Assembly: GCA_002287035.1 (NCBI GenBank)
Contig: NSKG01000010.1
Coordinates: forward strand, 1 to 64,000
Length of the DNA: 64,000 bases
Source of the DNA: Pseudomonas sp. WN033
GTDB taxonomy: Bacteria > Pseudomonadota > Gammaproteobacteria > Pseudomonadales > Pseudomonadaceae
Direction of reading: 5' to 3'
The position numbers and the translations under genes are program-made. Numbering within the stretch: the stretch's first letter is position 1; each line of letters begins with the position of its first letter. This document shows, one piece after another, positions 35,523 through 42,326 of the stretch. A model generated the notes under the pieces. That model was not told where the DNA came from. It was given only the letters and a program-made list of their open reading frames with translations, and ran no database searches.

Positions 35523-35637
35523 AACATGTGGGAAGCCTCGCATCGCCCTGATGCATGGACCACAGATAATGGGTACTGCCGGATTCCCACATTCAATCGC
35601 CCGCCGGCCGGCGAAGACAGAGGCGCCAGAAACAAGA

Positions 35638-35659
35638 AAGCCCCCGCAAGCGAGGGCTG
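35638..35659 (-). terminator. Intrinsic terminator after the DUF3085 gene
   Basis: Minus strand AGCCCTCG/CGGGGGCT stem with a short TTG loop, followed by TTTCTTGTTT. It stands 11 bases after the DUF3085 stop codon, before the STY4534 leader begins. Confidence 0.75.
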
Positions 35660-35670
35660 TTGAACAACGG

Positions 35671-36032
35671 TCATTGTCCGTCCGATTTGGGGGGCACGAC
35701 CTGCAGGCACAGGTGAGTGGCCGTGGCGGATACTTCGAGGTCGTCCTGGCTGTTCAGAATCCGCGCGAACACGCCATCCCTAACATCCAGGTATTCGCCA
35801 AAATCGTCGCCGCCGAACTCGGCGAGTGTTCGTTCCCACCAGGCATCGAACGGATCGACATCCGGGTTGCAGCCGACAGCATAGGCGATCAGCGCTTGGC
35901 GACCATCGGGCTGGCGCTTACCGTGTTCGGCCAGGAAGTACACACCGTGATCCTTGACCAGGATCACCCGACATTGGCGACCGCTTCGGTAAGAACGGGG
36001 CGCAACTCGGCGCCTTTGAAACGTATTGTCAT
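35671..36032 (-). pseudogene. DUF3085 gene with a one-base frameshift
   Basis: The start ATG 36030-36032 has an AGGAAG ribosome site and reads MTIRFKGAELRPVLTEAVA, as DUF3085 proteins begin. After AAT the frame meets TGA. The next frame continues CRVILVKDHGVYFLAEHGK, AYAVGCNPDVDPFDAWWERT and ends CLQVVPPKSDGQ, the rest of a normal DUF3085 protein. The total, 362 bases, is one short of a 121-codon gene, so one base is missing near 35973-35976. This is a recent mutation, a sequencing error or, less likely, programmed slippage. DUF3085 proteins occur in ICE accessory blocks; function unknown. Confidence 0.75.
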
Positions 36033-36228
36033 GAGAAGGTCTTCCTAGGGATGGCACCGTCTCGGACGCCGGTACGAGACCGACTCCCCGGGTATGTGCC
36101 GTGTTGGAGAAATGCACCGCGGTGGCGGTACGTGAGAGTGAGGCGAAAAGGGGCAGGTCAACTGGCACCGTCCTGAAGGGCGGACTCGTTGGGCAAATGG
36201 ATCATCCGGGACTCCCCGGCGGGGCGCT
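36033..36228. other. Leader of the DUF3085 gene, no ORF
   Basis: 196 bases between two minus-strand genes. It carries weak inverted repeats (ACCGCGGT at about 36116-36123 and a CCCCGGGG-like pair near 36086) and the AGGAAGACC ribosome site of the DUF3085 gene. The full leader motif is not apparent here. Confidence 0.35.
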
Positions 36229-37041
36229 TCATACCGCCGCCTGCCGGCGTTGACGAGACGTCCTGGACGTGATGACGTTCACCTGGATCTGACGCCATTG
36301 TCCGTCGTCGATTCGCTGTGCCAGCACTTCCCCGAGGCTGTCGAAATACACCTCGTCGATACGCTCGATGAGTTCCTTACCGTGGTGCAACTCGATCACA
36401 TACAGGTCGCTGGCTCGGTCGTAGAGCACGGTGACCCGCCCCTCGAACGATGCCGTGGAGACGGAGAAGCTGATCGCGGGGGGCGTCTTGATGATGTTGT
36501 CCGGTGCCGGATCGACCCAGGTGAAGTCCTTGGCGCCAGCATCGACCAGCAGGTGGGCGATACGCCGATAGCGATCAGGAGCCGGCAGCTCCTCCAGTTG
36601 CTGGATCAAGTCGCGCAGCTCCGGGCATTGCGGCTCGAGAATCGGCAGCTTGGCCGGCGCGGAACCGAGTATTTGCGTTTGGATGGTAACGGTTGTGCCA
36701 TCTTCCCGGTACTCGGTACGCTCCTCCGGCGTATCTGCGCGTAGCCCGTCGAAACGACGCCGGGCGTAGGGGCTGACATGTACCTTTACGCCCTCGTCGG
36801 GGACGGTGGTCACCAGTCTGCGATCCAGCACGGCAAACTCGGCACGGCCGGTCTTGACGACGATGGCGTCATCGGTGGTGGCAATTACCTTGCCGTCGAA
36901 AGGGTGGGGATCGATGATGAAGCCCAGCGTTGATTCCGGTGGCTGCTCGTCAAAGACGCGGTATTTGAACGAGCGCACATTGGACGGTACGTGGCCTGCG
37001 ACGAGCGCGGGCATCTGGGCGCGAATGATGGAACGGTCCAT
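36229..37041 (-). CDS. Conserved ICE accessory protein (270 aa), function unknown
   Basis: Start ATG 37039-37041 (MDRSIIRAQMPALVAGHVP) with AAGGAGAG as ribosome site. The protein has an N-terminal strand-rich region (GFIIDPHPFDGKVIATTDD, IVVKTGRAEFAVLDRRLVTT), then YARRRFDGLRADTPEE, then a C-terminal domain with FEGRVTVLYDRASDLYVIEL and VYFDSLGEVLAQRIDDG. No catalytic motif is evident. I do not recognise a named family. Its long leader belongs to the same RNA family as that of radC and STY4534. Confidence 0.68.
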   Translation of the reverse strand: MDRSIIRAQMPALVAGHVPSNVRSFKYRVFDEQPPESTLGFIIDPHPFDGKVIATTDDAIVVKTGRAEFAVLDRRLVTTVPDEGVKVHVSPYARRRFDGLRADTPEERTEYREDGTTVTIQTQILGSAPAKLPILEPQCPELRDLIQQLEELPAPDRYRRIAHLLVDAGAKDFTWVDPAPDNIIKTPPAISFSVSTASFEGRVTVLYDRASDLYVIELHHGKELIERIDEVYFDSLGEVLAQRIDDGQWRQIQVNVITSRTSRQRRQAAV

Positions 37042-37110
37042 GGGACTCTCCTTGAAGAAAAACAAGAGACTCCCGCCCCGCAAGGGAAGGTTGTCCCTTG
37101 CGGTGAGGTG

Positions 37111-37210
37111 GATGGACGCAGCATGCGTCCGCTGATGAGGATGACCAGTGCCAAGGCACCGCAGTCTCGAAAGTCTCGACTGCCTGGGCATGCTGCCGGC
37201 AACGCCAGCG
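37111..37210 (-). ncRNA. Leader RNA of the 270-aa protein gene (repeat-family copy)
   Basis: Minus-strand: GCTGGC-GTT-GCCGGC hairpin, GCAGTC...GACTGC hairpin, the short GGTGCC/GGCACT stem, then CATCAGCGGACGCATGC with GGACGCA/TGCGTCC. The GCAGTC/GACTGC pair replaces GCAGCC/GGTTGC and CAGCC/GGCTG seen in other copies, again with pairing kept. A following CCGCAAGGGA/TCCCTTGCGG stem comes before the ribosome site. Confidence 0.58.
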
Positions 37211-37269
37211 AACATGCGATCAGCATGGCGCGGTGATGAGGCTCGGACATGAAGAAAATCGAATCAGGC

Positions 37270-37992
37270 CTATCCGTATTCCTCGTACAGTGGCAGCCCT
37301 TCCAAAACCGGGGCATCGGCATCGAACACCAGCATCCTGACGTCGGCCTGTCCAGCCAGCGTCAGCACGTCGGCCAAGTTCTCGGGCATGCCCTTGGACA
37401 GGTGTTCCCGACGCAACTGCTCGCTGGTGATGCCTTCGGCACATCTTAGGTTTTCATCCGTCCAGGGCGTGGCGATCAGCTTGACGCCCACGGCTGGGCT
37501 GTACGGGATGCGGAAGGCGACGAACAGGAAGCCGGCCGGCATGGTGATATCAGCCAGATCGCACAGATAGCGGCCCGAGGCCTCGGTGATATGGGCCGTG
37601 CTGATCTCCCAGGCGCGGCTGTAGAAGCCCGTCTGGAATTGCAGATTGCGCACCACTGCTTGAGCATATTCCAGTGTGTAGCTGTCGCCCACATGGATGA
37701 AGCCTCTATCGAGGGTTAGGCCATAGATGCTGTGGTACACAGCCTGCACGGCGCCGCTGCCGCCGCACAGTGCATCGAGTTCGGCGGGAACCGTTTGCCC
37801 TTCGGTGATCAGCGCGAAGTCGTCGTTAAAGATACATGCCTGGTACGCCACTTGGTCATCAGACAGATGAGCCTGCGATGGATGCAGCGGCAGGAAGGTT
37901 TGCGGATGGCGTTCGTCGTAGCTTATGACGGCAAGACGCCGAATCTCGAAACCGTAATAGCCGCGGGCGAAGGGGTTGGTTGGATAGTCCAT
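37270..37992 (-). CDS. Conserved ICE accessory protein (240 aa), function unknown
   Basis: Begins MDYPTNPFARGYYGFEIRRL at ATG 37990-37992. It ends with a Rossmann-like or antitoxin-like stretch RMLVFDADAPVLEGLPLYEE, which recurs in ICE proteins of the DUF5983 type; I hold that family name weakly. Middle segments DRGFIHVGDSYTLEYAQAVV and FLFVAFRIPYSPAVGVKLI are strand/helix alternations without catalytic motifs. The leader has a CCCACCGGGG/CCCCAGTGGG hairpin. Confidence 0.62.
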   Translation of the reverse strand: MDYPTNPFARGYYGFEIRRLAVISYDERHPQTFLPLHPSQAHLSDDQVAYQACIFNDDFALITEGQTVPAELDALCGGSGAVQAVYHSIYGLTLDRGFIHVGDSYTLEYAQAVVRNLQFQTGFYSRAWEISTAHITEASGRYLCDLADITMPAGFLFVAFRIPYSPAVGVKLIATPWTDENLRCAEGITSEQLRREHLSKGMPENLADVLTLAGQADVRMLVFDADAPVLEGLPLYEEYG

Positions 37993-38030
37993 GGTTCAAT
38001 TCTCCAGTGAGTGTAGACGCAGGGCCAACC

Positions 38031-38055
38031 CCCACCGGGGATCGACCCCAGTGGG
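38031..38055 (-). promoter_or_regulatory. Leader hairpin before the 240-aa protein gene
   Basis: CCCACCGGGG pairs with CCCCAGTGGG with one mismatch, about 40 bases upstream of the start. It matches the position and shape of the hairpin before the 101-aa protein gene at 33330-33355. Confidence 0.5.
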
Positions 38056-38112
38056 AAAGGACGTGGTGCCGGCAGGCGGCACCGGTATGGATCAAGGGGA
38101 TTTTGCGATCTG

Positions 38113-38775
38113 TCAGCGCAACAGTTCGGACAGGCGGCGTTGCAACTGCTGACGTTGCGTTTCGTCAGCGATGCCGGCGAGCATGCGCTGTGTTTCCTGG
38201 GCGAACAATTTGGCCGCGGCTTCCAGGTCGTGAATCAGGAGGGCCTGCCGGATATCGCTGCCGAGCTTGAGTACCTGGCCAGAGTTTCCGAAGACCGTGA
38301 ATTCCCGGCTGATGAAAGAACCCTCACCGCCAAAGTTGAAGAGGCGCGGTTTGCTGCAATACCAGCAGCTCTCGAAGCGGATCTCCTGGAGGTTGTGACC
38401 ATCGTCGAATCGTGTGGCGATCAGGAACGACGCATCGAGATCAGCCCCGTCCTCGAAACAGTGGTGTTCGATCAGGTTTTGCAGCTCTTCGTCCTGGTCT
38501 GCGCCGAAATGCCCGGCAAGCACGGCCAGAACGTCGTCCATTGTGGGAGTGTCCTCGTTGGGCACGGACAGCCCCAGCGATTGGGCCAGTGAGACGAGGT
38601 CTTCGCAGATGTCGTCCCAATGTGCGCCGCCCTCTTCGGCGATCAGGGCGATGTAGACCTCGCCGTCGCCTGGGTATGAGGCATCCAGCTTCAAACCGCC
38701 GAACAGCGCGGTAATCACCGGGGTGACTTGGTCGAGAACGAGGACGCCGGTGGCGTCGTAGTAGTTGTTTGCCAT
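38113..38775 (-). CDS. Conserved ICE accessory protein (220 aa), function unknown
   Basis: Start ATG 38773-38775 (MANNYYDATGVLVLDQVTP), with an AAGGAG ribosome site. The product is acidic. Notable stretches are GEVYIALIAEEGGAHWDDIC, LAVLAGHFGADQDEELQNLI and CWYCSKPRLFNFGGEGSFIS, where the CxxC could bind metal. The C-terminus is a helical, Gln/Arg-rich end (ETQRQQLQRRLSELLR). I do not recognise a family. It sits in the leader-controlled accessory block with hairpin 38807-38831 upstream. Confidence 0.63.
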   Translation of the reverse strand: MANNYYDATGVLVLDQVTPVITALFGGLKLDASYPGDGEVYIALIAEEGGAHWDDICEDLVSLAQSLGLSVPNEDTPTMDDVLAVLAGHFGADQDEELQNLIEHHCFEDGADLDASFLIATRFDDGHNLQEIRFESCWYCSKPRLFNFGGEGSFISREFTVFGNSGQVLKLGSDIRQALLIHDLEAAAKLFAQETQRMLAGIADETQRQQLQRRLSELLR

Positions 38776-38806
38776 GGGATGGCTCCTTATGGTGAGCGGA
38801 GCCAGT

Positions 38807-38831
38807 CCCTGCGGACATGGCATCCGCGGGG
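38807..38831 (-). promoter_or_regulatory. Leader hairpin before the 220-aa protein gene
   Basis: CCCTGCGGA (38807-38815) and TCCGCGGGG (38823-38831) pair with a short loop, preceded on the minus strand by GGGTTCATC. Same position and flanks as the hairpins at 33330-33355 and 38031-38055. Confidence 0.5.
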
Positions 38832-38938
38832 ATGAACCCGAAACCGTGGCTTCGGTGATCCTTTGGAAGATGGGGAGGAACACCGCCCCGAAGGCACGGA
38901 TGTCTCTCGTGGGGTGAAGAAAATGCGGGGCGTGCCAG

Positions 38939-39337
38939 TCAGGTGCGCCAATGGCTGTAGTTCAGCAGCAGGTCGGCAATGACCTGGCGTCGTTCCAGAT
39001 CAAGGTCTCCCAAGTCGGCAAGGCCTTCAAAACCGCAACGGCGCAGCATCGCAGCACCTTCACGCGCGTTGAAGAAGCTGACCATTGCTGAGAGGAACAG
39101 GCCTTGGCTGCTGCTCAGGACGCCAAGGGCGTCGTTGAGTGCCAGCATGTCGGGGCGTAGGTCCTCAATGCTGACGGCGCGGTGCAGGCCTTCGTGTGTT
39201 CCGTCGCCGAACCATTGCATTCCGACCACGTTCACACCACGTTTCCAGGCTTGGAAAAAGGCAGTGGGGGCACAGGCGAAATGACGTTGTTCTCGTGCGA
39301 GCAGATCAACGCTTTCCACAGGCATAAGCTGATTCAT
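38939..39337 (-). CDS. Conserved ICE accessory protein (132 aa), function unknown
   Basis: From ATG 39335-39337 (MNQLMPVESVDLLAREQRHF), preceded by AAAGGAGA. Small helical protein with PTAFFQAWKRGVNVVGMQWF in the first half and a C-terminal segment RCGFEGLADLGDLDLERRQV. No enzymatic motif. It follows the 70-aa protein gene by 22 bases on the same strand, so the two share a transcript. Family not recognised. Confidence 0.6.
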   Translation of the reverse strand: MNQLMPVESVDLLAREQRHFACAPTAFFQAWKRGVNVVGMQWFGDGTHEGLHRAVSIEDLRPDMLALNDALGVLSSSQGLFLSAMVSFFNAREGAAMLRRCGFEGLADLGDLDLERRQVIADLLLNYSHWRT

Positions 39338-39359
39338 GGCGTTCTCCTTTAAACAGTGA

Positions 39360-39572
39360 TCAGGGGTTACGCAGTTGAGTCCAGTCGCCCTTTGAGAGGG
39401 CTTGCTGGGCAGCGACTGCACTGCGGAAGTACTCGGCGGACTCGCGAGAGACCGGACCTTTAAGGTCGCGCGTGCCGATGTAGTGACCTGCAGCGCTGTG
39501 CAGGACTTCGAGCGGCAGGTACTTGCCGGCGTAGTTGAGGGCCAGGTGGCCGAACGAGGCTGAACGAGGCAT
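39360..39572 (-). CDS. Small conserved ICE protein (70 aa), function unknown
   Basis: ATG 39570-39572 (MPRSASFGHLALNYAGKYL) is preferred to the ATG two codons earlier because the GGAG ribosome site is then at proper spacing. Short basic protein with GKYLPLEVLHSAAGHYIGTR and a helical end (QQALSKGDWTQLRNP). First gene after leader copy 39670-39775. Not recognised. Confidence 0.5.
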   Translation of the reverse strand: MPRSASFGHLALNYAGKYLPLEVLHSAAGHYIGTRDLKGPVSRESAEYFRSAVAAQQALSKGDWTQLRNP

Positions 39573-39669
39573 GGGCATCTCCGTAGCTGAGGCGGGGAGA
39601 CGGCCTGATCCCTTATCGGGATGGCTACTCCCGCAAGGGTTGAAGAAAGAAGCATCAACGCCGTTAAGG

Positions 39670-39775
39670 CATGCGTCCGCGGGGTGATGCAGTAGCGGAC
39701 TGGGTGGGTCATGGGGGTATCCCCAGCGCAGCCCTGGACCCTGGCTGCTGGCATGGTGCTGACAACGTCAGCGAC
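39670..39775 (-). ncRNA. Leader RNA of the 70-aa/132-aa gene pair (repeat-family copy)
   Basis: Best-formed copy of the family. On the minus strand: GCTGAC-GTT-GTCAGC (39758-39772), then AGCAGCC...GGCTGCGCT, then GTCCGC...GCGGAC with GCATC in the loop and the flanking CACCCA and GCATGC. The same building blocks, with paired substitutions, recur around 10072-10186, 35420-35522, 37111-37210 and 41611-41713. Confidence 0.65.
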
Positions 39776-39856
39776 ACACAGGCAAGCATCCGAACTGACA
39801 AGGGCTACGTCATGCAGAAATGGGAATGTTGGGTGCCCCGTTTAACGCGCCAACTC

Positions 39857-39881
39857 AAAAAAGCCTCCGGAGATCGGAGGC
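39857..39881 (-). terminator. Intrinsic terminator after the GHKL ATPase gene
   Basis: Perfect GCCTCCG/CGGAGGC stem with ATCT loop, followed on the minus strand by T6. It begins 25 bases after the stop codon of the gene at 39906-41468 and isolates it from the next leader. Confidence 0.93.
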
Positions 39882-39905
39882 ATGGAAGAAGGGAGCAGCG
39901 CTGTT

Positions 39906-41468
39906 TCAGACGGTCACCGCTTGCAGTTTGCCGGTGTCATCGAAGATCAGGCGCACGGTGGCGCCAGCCAGCTTCGCCTGCGCGGTGTGGCGCAGTCCAT
40001 GCGGCAGCAAGGCATCCACGACGCGGTCTGGCGATGAAGAGCAACCTACCGCGATGAAGGTCGCGATACTGCTTGCGTCTTCATCCTCACGCCCCTCGTC
40101 ATAACGGTCGTCGAAGATGTAGTCACTGACCAACCTGGTCACGCCGCCTGCATCGGCCGTGAGGTACAGCGTGCAGCCCTTGCGGAACGCCTTCACGGCG
40201 TACTCCGGCTCACCGTCCAGGCGAACGTGCAGCGTCTCGACCAGCGCCAGCTCGACCTCGTAGTCGGCCAGACAGAGGGCGTTATCCCGATGAAGGGTTG
40301 GGCCCGTCCTGACCTCAACTTGTGCTGAGGTGACGGTTCTGATCAGGCGCTTGAGCCAGTGGCCGTCATCCAATCCTGGTTCGTCGAACAGGAAGGTGCT
40401 CGCCGCTTGCAGATAGACCTCGGCCGTCGGGGCGTCGTATTCGTCGGTTTCGATCTGCCACACGCCCAGTTCTTCCAGCACCTCCCGGGCCACGATGCCG
40501 CTGGCCATGTAGCGCTGCCAGTATTGACCGTAGCCGGCCGGTTCAAAATCCCAGTCCCGGAACCAGGCGCGGGGCACAAACGGGATATCGTTGAGCAGAT
40601 CGGCGTTGGACGAGTTGAGGCAGGTCTGGGCGTAGCCCTCGATAAAGTCGCTGGCGGCCAGCACCTGCTTTTTTTCGATCAACGCTTCGCGATAGGCCTG
40701 GCTCACTGCGGCCTGGATACGTGGATGCTCTTCCGACTCGTTCAGCAGATACTGCCGATCCGGAAGCTTTGCCAGCGTATTGTCGGGCAGCAGAACGACC
40801 TGATGCTCGCTGTAGCTGGGCACTCTGCCAATCGGTAGGCCCTGCAAGAAGCAGCGCCATTGCGTATGGCTGCCATCGAGATTGACCCGCACCTTGCCCA
40901 TGGGTGTCTCCCGCCAAAGCAGATCGGGTTCGGCGAGGGGGCGAGGTACTTCCACCCCGTTGAACCAGACCGGCACCGGGAAGGCTTGGCACAGGCGCTG
41001 AAGTTCTTGCTCGATCCAGGTGGGCAGGTCTTGCCCGGCATGCATCGGTTTGACACCTTCGAGGCGGATCTCGGTGCCGACACGAGGGCTCTTGAGATAG
41101 ACCACGACAGTATCGCCACGGATGATATCCGCAGTCGTGGCAGTGAAGGCCTGGTCGCGGGAATGCACGCTCAGGCGTTGGGCAAAATATAACGTGGACA
41201 GCACACCCAGGCCGAAAGCGTTCTCGCGAATTTGCAGCTCGTCATCCCAGCCGGATTCCGCAATGAAGATGAGGCTTTGCAAGTGTTCAATCCCTATACC
41301 GTCGTCACTGAAGATGAGCGTGTCGCCTTCGGCGGTCACGTGGATGTGGTCGGCCTGGGCGCGTCGGGCGTTCTGCAACAGTTCGCCCAGCATCGAGGAT
41401 GGATTGAACGCATGACGCAGGTTGGCTATCAGGCGGTTCTGGTTGGTCTTGAGACGGATGGTGCTCAT
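39906..41468 (-). CDS. GHKL (HSP90-like) ATPase domain protein
   Basis: 520 residues from ATG 41466-41468 (MSTIRLKTNQNRLIANLRHA). The Bergerat ATP fold is intact: N-box MLGELLQNARRAQADHI, G1-box FSDDGIGIEHLQS (Asp55/56), and G2-type ENAFGLGVLSTLYFAQ. The remaining 380 residues have no other recognisable domain; segments such as VEVPRPLAEPDLLWRETPMG and QTCLNSSNADLLNDIPFVPR look like an all-alpha/beta transducer region. Such paraMORC-like or stand-alone GHKL proteins turn up in mobile elements and defence islands. It is in the leader-controlled block, so a role in establishment or anti-defence is possible but unproven. Confidence 0.82.
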   Translation of the reverse strand: MSTIRLKTNQNRLIANLRHAFNPSSMLGELLQNARRAQADHIHVTAEGDTLIFSDDGIGIEHLQSLIFIAESGWDDELQIRENAFGLGVLSTLYFAQRLSVHSRDQAFTATTADIIRGDTVVVYLKSPRVGTEIRLEGVKPMHAGQDLPTWIEQELQRLCQAFPVPVWFNGVEVPRPLAEPDLLWRETPMGKVRVNLDGSHTQWRCFLQGLPIGRVPSYSEHQVVLLPDNTLAKLPDRQYLLNESEEHPRIQAAVSQAYREALIEKKQVLAASDFIEGYAQTCLNSSNADLLNDIPFVPRAWFRDWDFEPAGYGQYWQRYMASGIVAREVLEELGVWQIETDEYDAPTAEVYLQAASTFLFDEPGLDDGHWLKRLIRTVTSAQVEVRTGPTLHRDNALCLADYEVELALVETLHVRLDGEPEYAVKAFRKGCTLYLTADAGGVTRLVSDYIFDDRYDEGREDEDASSIATFIAVGCSSSPDRVVDALLPHGLRHTAQAKLAGATVRLIFDDTGKLQAVTV

Positions 41469-41610
41469 GGCATGACTCCTTGGATAAGTGGGGGCCGGCG
41501 AGGCGCAGCAATGCCCGGTGCGGTGAGGCACTGAGCGGGCGGATGCCGGAGATATGTGAAGGGGCCGGTCGGCCCGATGGAGAAGCGGCATTGACGCCCG
41601 GAGTGGGTGT

Positions 41611-41713
41611 GTGTCCGTGGCACGATGCGATACGGACAAGGAGGGTCTGCGCGGCGTGGCCGCGACGCAGCCTGTACGACCCTGGCTGCTGGCAAGAGCT
41701 GACGGATCAGCGA
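41611..41713 (-). ncRNA. Leader RNA of the GHKL ATPase gene (repeat-family copy)
   Basis: Minus-strand: GCTGAT-CC-GTCAGC hairpin, CAGCAGCC...GGCTGCG hairpin, a GCGGCC/GGCCGC-type stem, then TGTCCGTA...ACGGACA with GCATC in the loop. The last helix differs from GTCCGC/GCGGAC by a G-C to A-U change on both sides. About 140 bases lie between this and the ATG and contain one further GGGCCGACCGGCCC stem. Confidence 0.6.
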
Positions 41714-41862
41714 TGCAGGTGCGACGATGCGCCTGGCATTGCGCGATGTCGCACATCAATGCGCAGCAGTGTGAACCGTGTTGTCCAGAGCCTGCCGTGT
41801 GGTTGCGGGTTCATTCGGGTGTTTCCTGCTCGTGTATGGGTGGTCGTTGCGGATGCGCAGGA

Positions 41863-41894
41863 GAAAATACGCCGAAGGCTGATCACCTTCGGCT
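41863..41894 (-). terminator. Intrinsic terminator downstream of topB
   Basis: Minus-strand GCCGAAGG...CCTTCGGC stem with a TGATCAG loop, followed by GTATTTTC. It is about 430 bases beyond topB, the nearest minus-strand gene end, and presumably ends the topB transcript and any RNA from the gap. Confidence 0.72.
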
Positions 41895-42070
41895 CGGAGG
41901 AGGAGACCACCCGTGTACTGGTGCAGGTTGCGGTCGTCGGTGGAACCGTTCGCTGTCCATTCACCCGACCCTTGTCGTGGCTGGGGTCGGCATCGTCTGG
42001 CGCACATCCGCGCACAAAAGGAGCCCGTTCTTTTCACCGGTGGGCGCCGGTGTCGAATACCGCCGACCCC

Positions 42071-42127
42071 GAAGGGTCTCCTGATACCTCGGCCTGTCTG
42101 TACTAGCAAGGCATCAGGAGACCCTTC
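42071..42127. repeat. 15-base perfect inverted repeat in the topB-distal gap
   Basis: GAAGGGTCTCCTGAT (42071-42085) and ATCAGGAGACCCTTC (42113-42127) are exact inverted copies separated by 27 bases. The stem is too long and the loop too large for a typical terminator, and no uridine tract follows. Long perfect inverted repeats of this kind occur at oriT nick regions and at plasmid origins. Confidence 0.7.
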
Positions 42128-42326
42128 GCAGCGGGCGGAACTGTCACTGATCGAGGGAATACGCGGCGCGTGATTCGAGGAAAAAAGACCTTCTCGCCCC
42201 AGGGCAAGGGGCGCGCACACCGCAACAGAAGATTTCGCGTGCTGGGAGCCCCGCAGGGCCGCGGGGCGGTGGTCACGTTGCCGGGGAGCGGTTAACGCGA
42301 CGACGGGGTTCGGTCTCTCAGGAGGC

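Larger units (their letters stand above)
41714..42326. other. Non-coding region between topB and the GHKL leader
   Basis: About 610 bases with no supported ORF; the apparent long frames are antisense artefacts of high GC. It contains an intrinsic-terminator-like hairpin (41863-41894), a 15-base perfect inverted repeat (42071-42127) and a CCCCGC/GCGGGG stem near 42249-42266. Because oriT and replication origins of related ICEs often lie in such unexplained gaps, it deserves attention. Confidence 0.5.
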
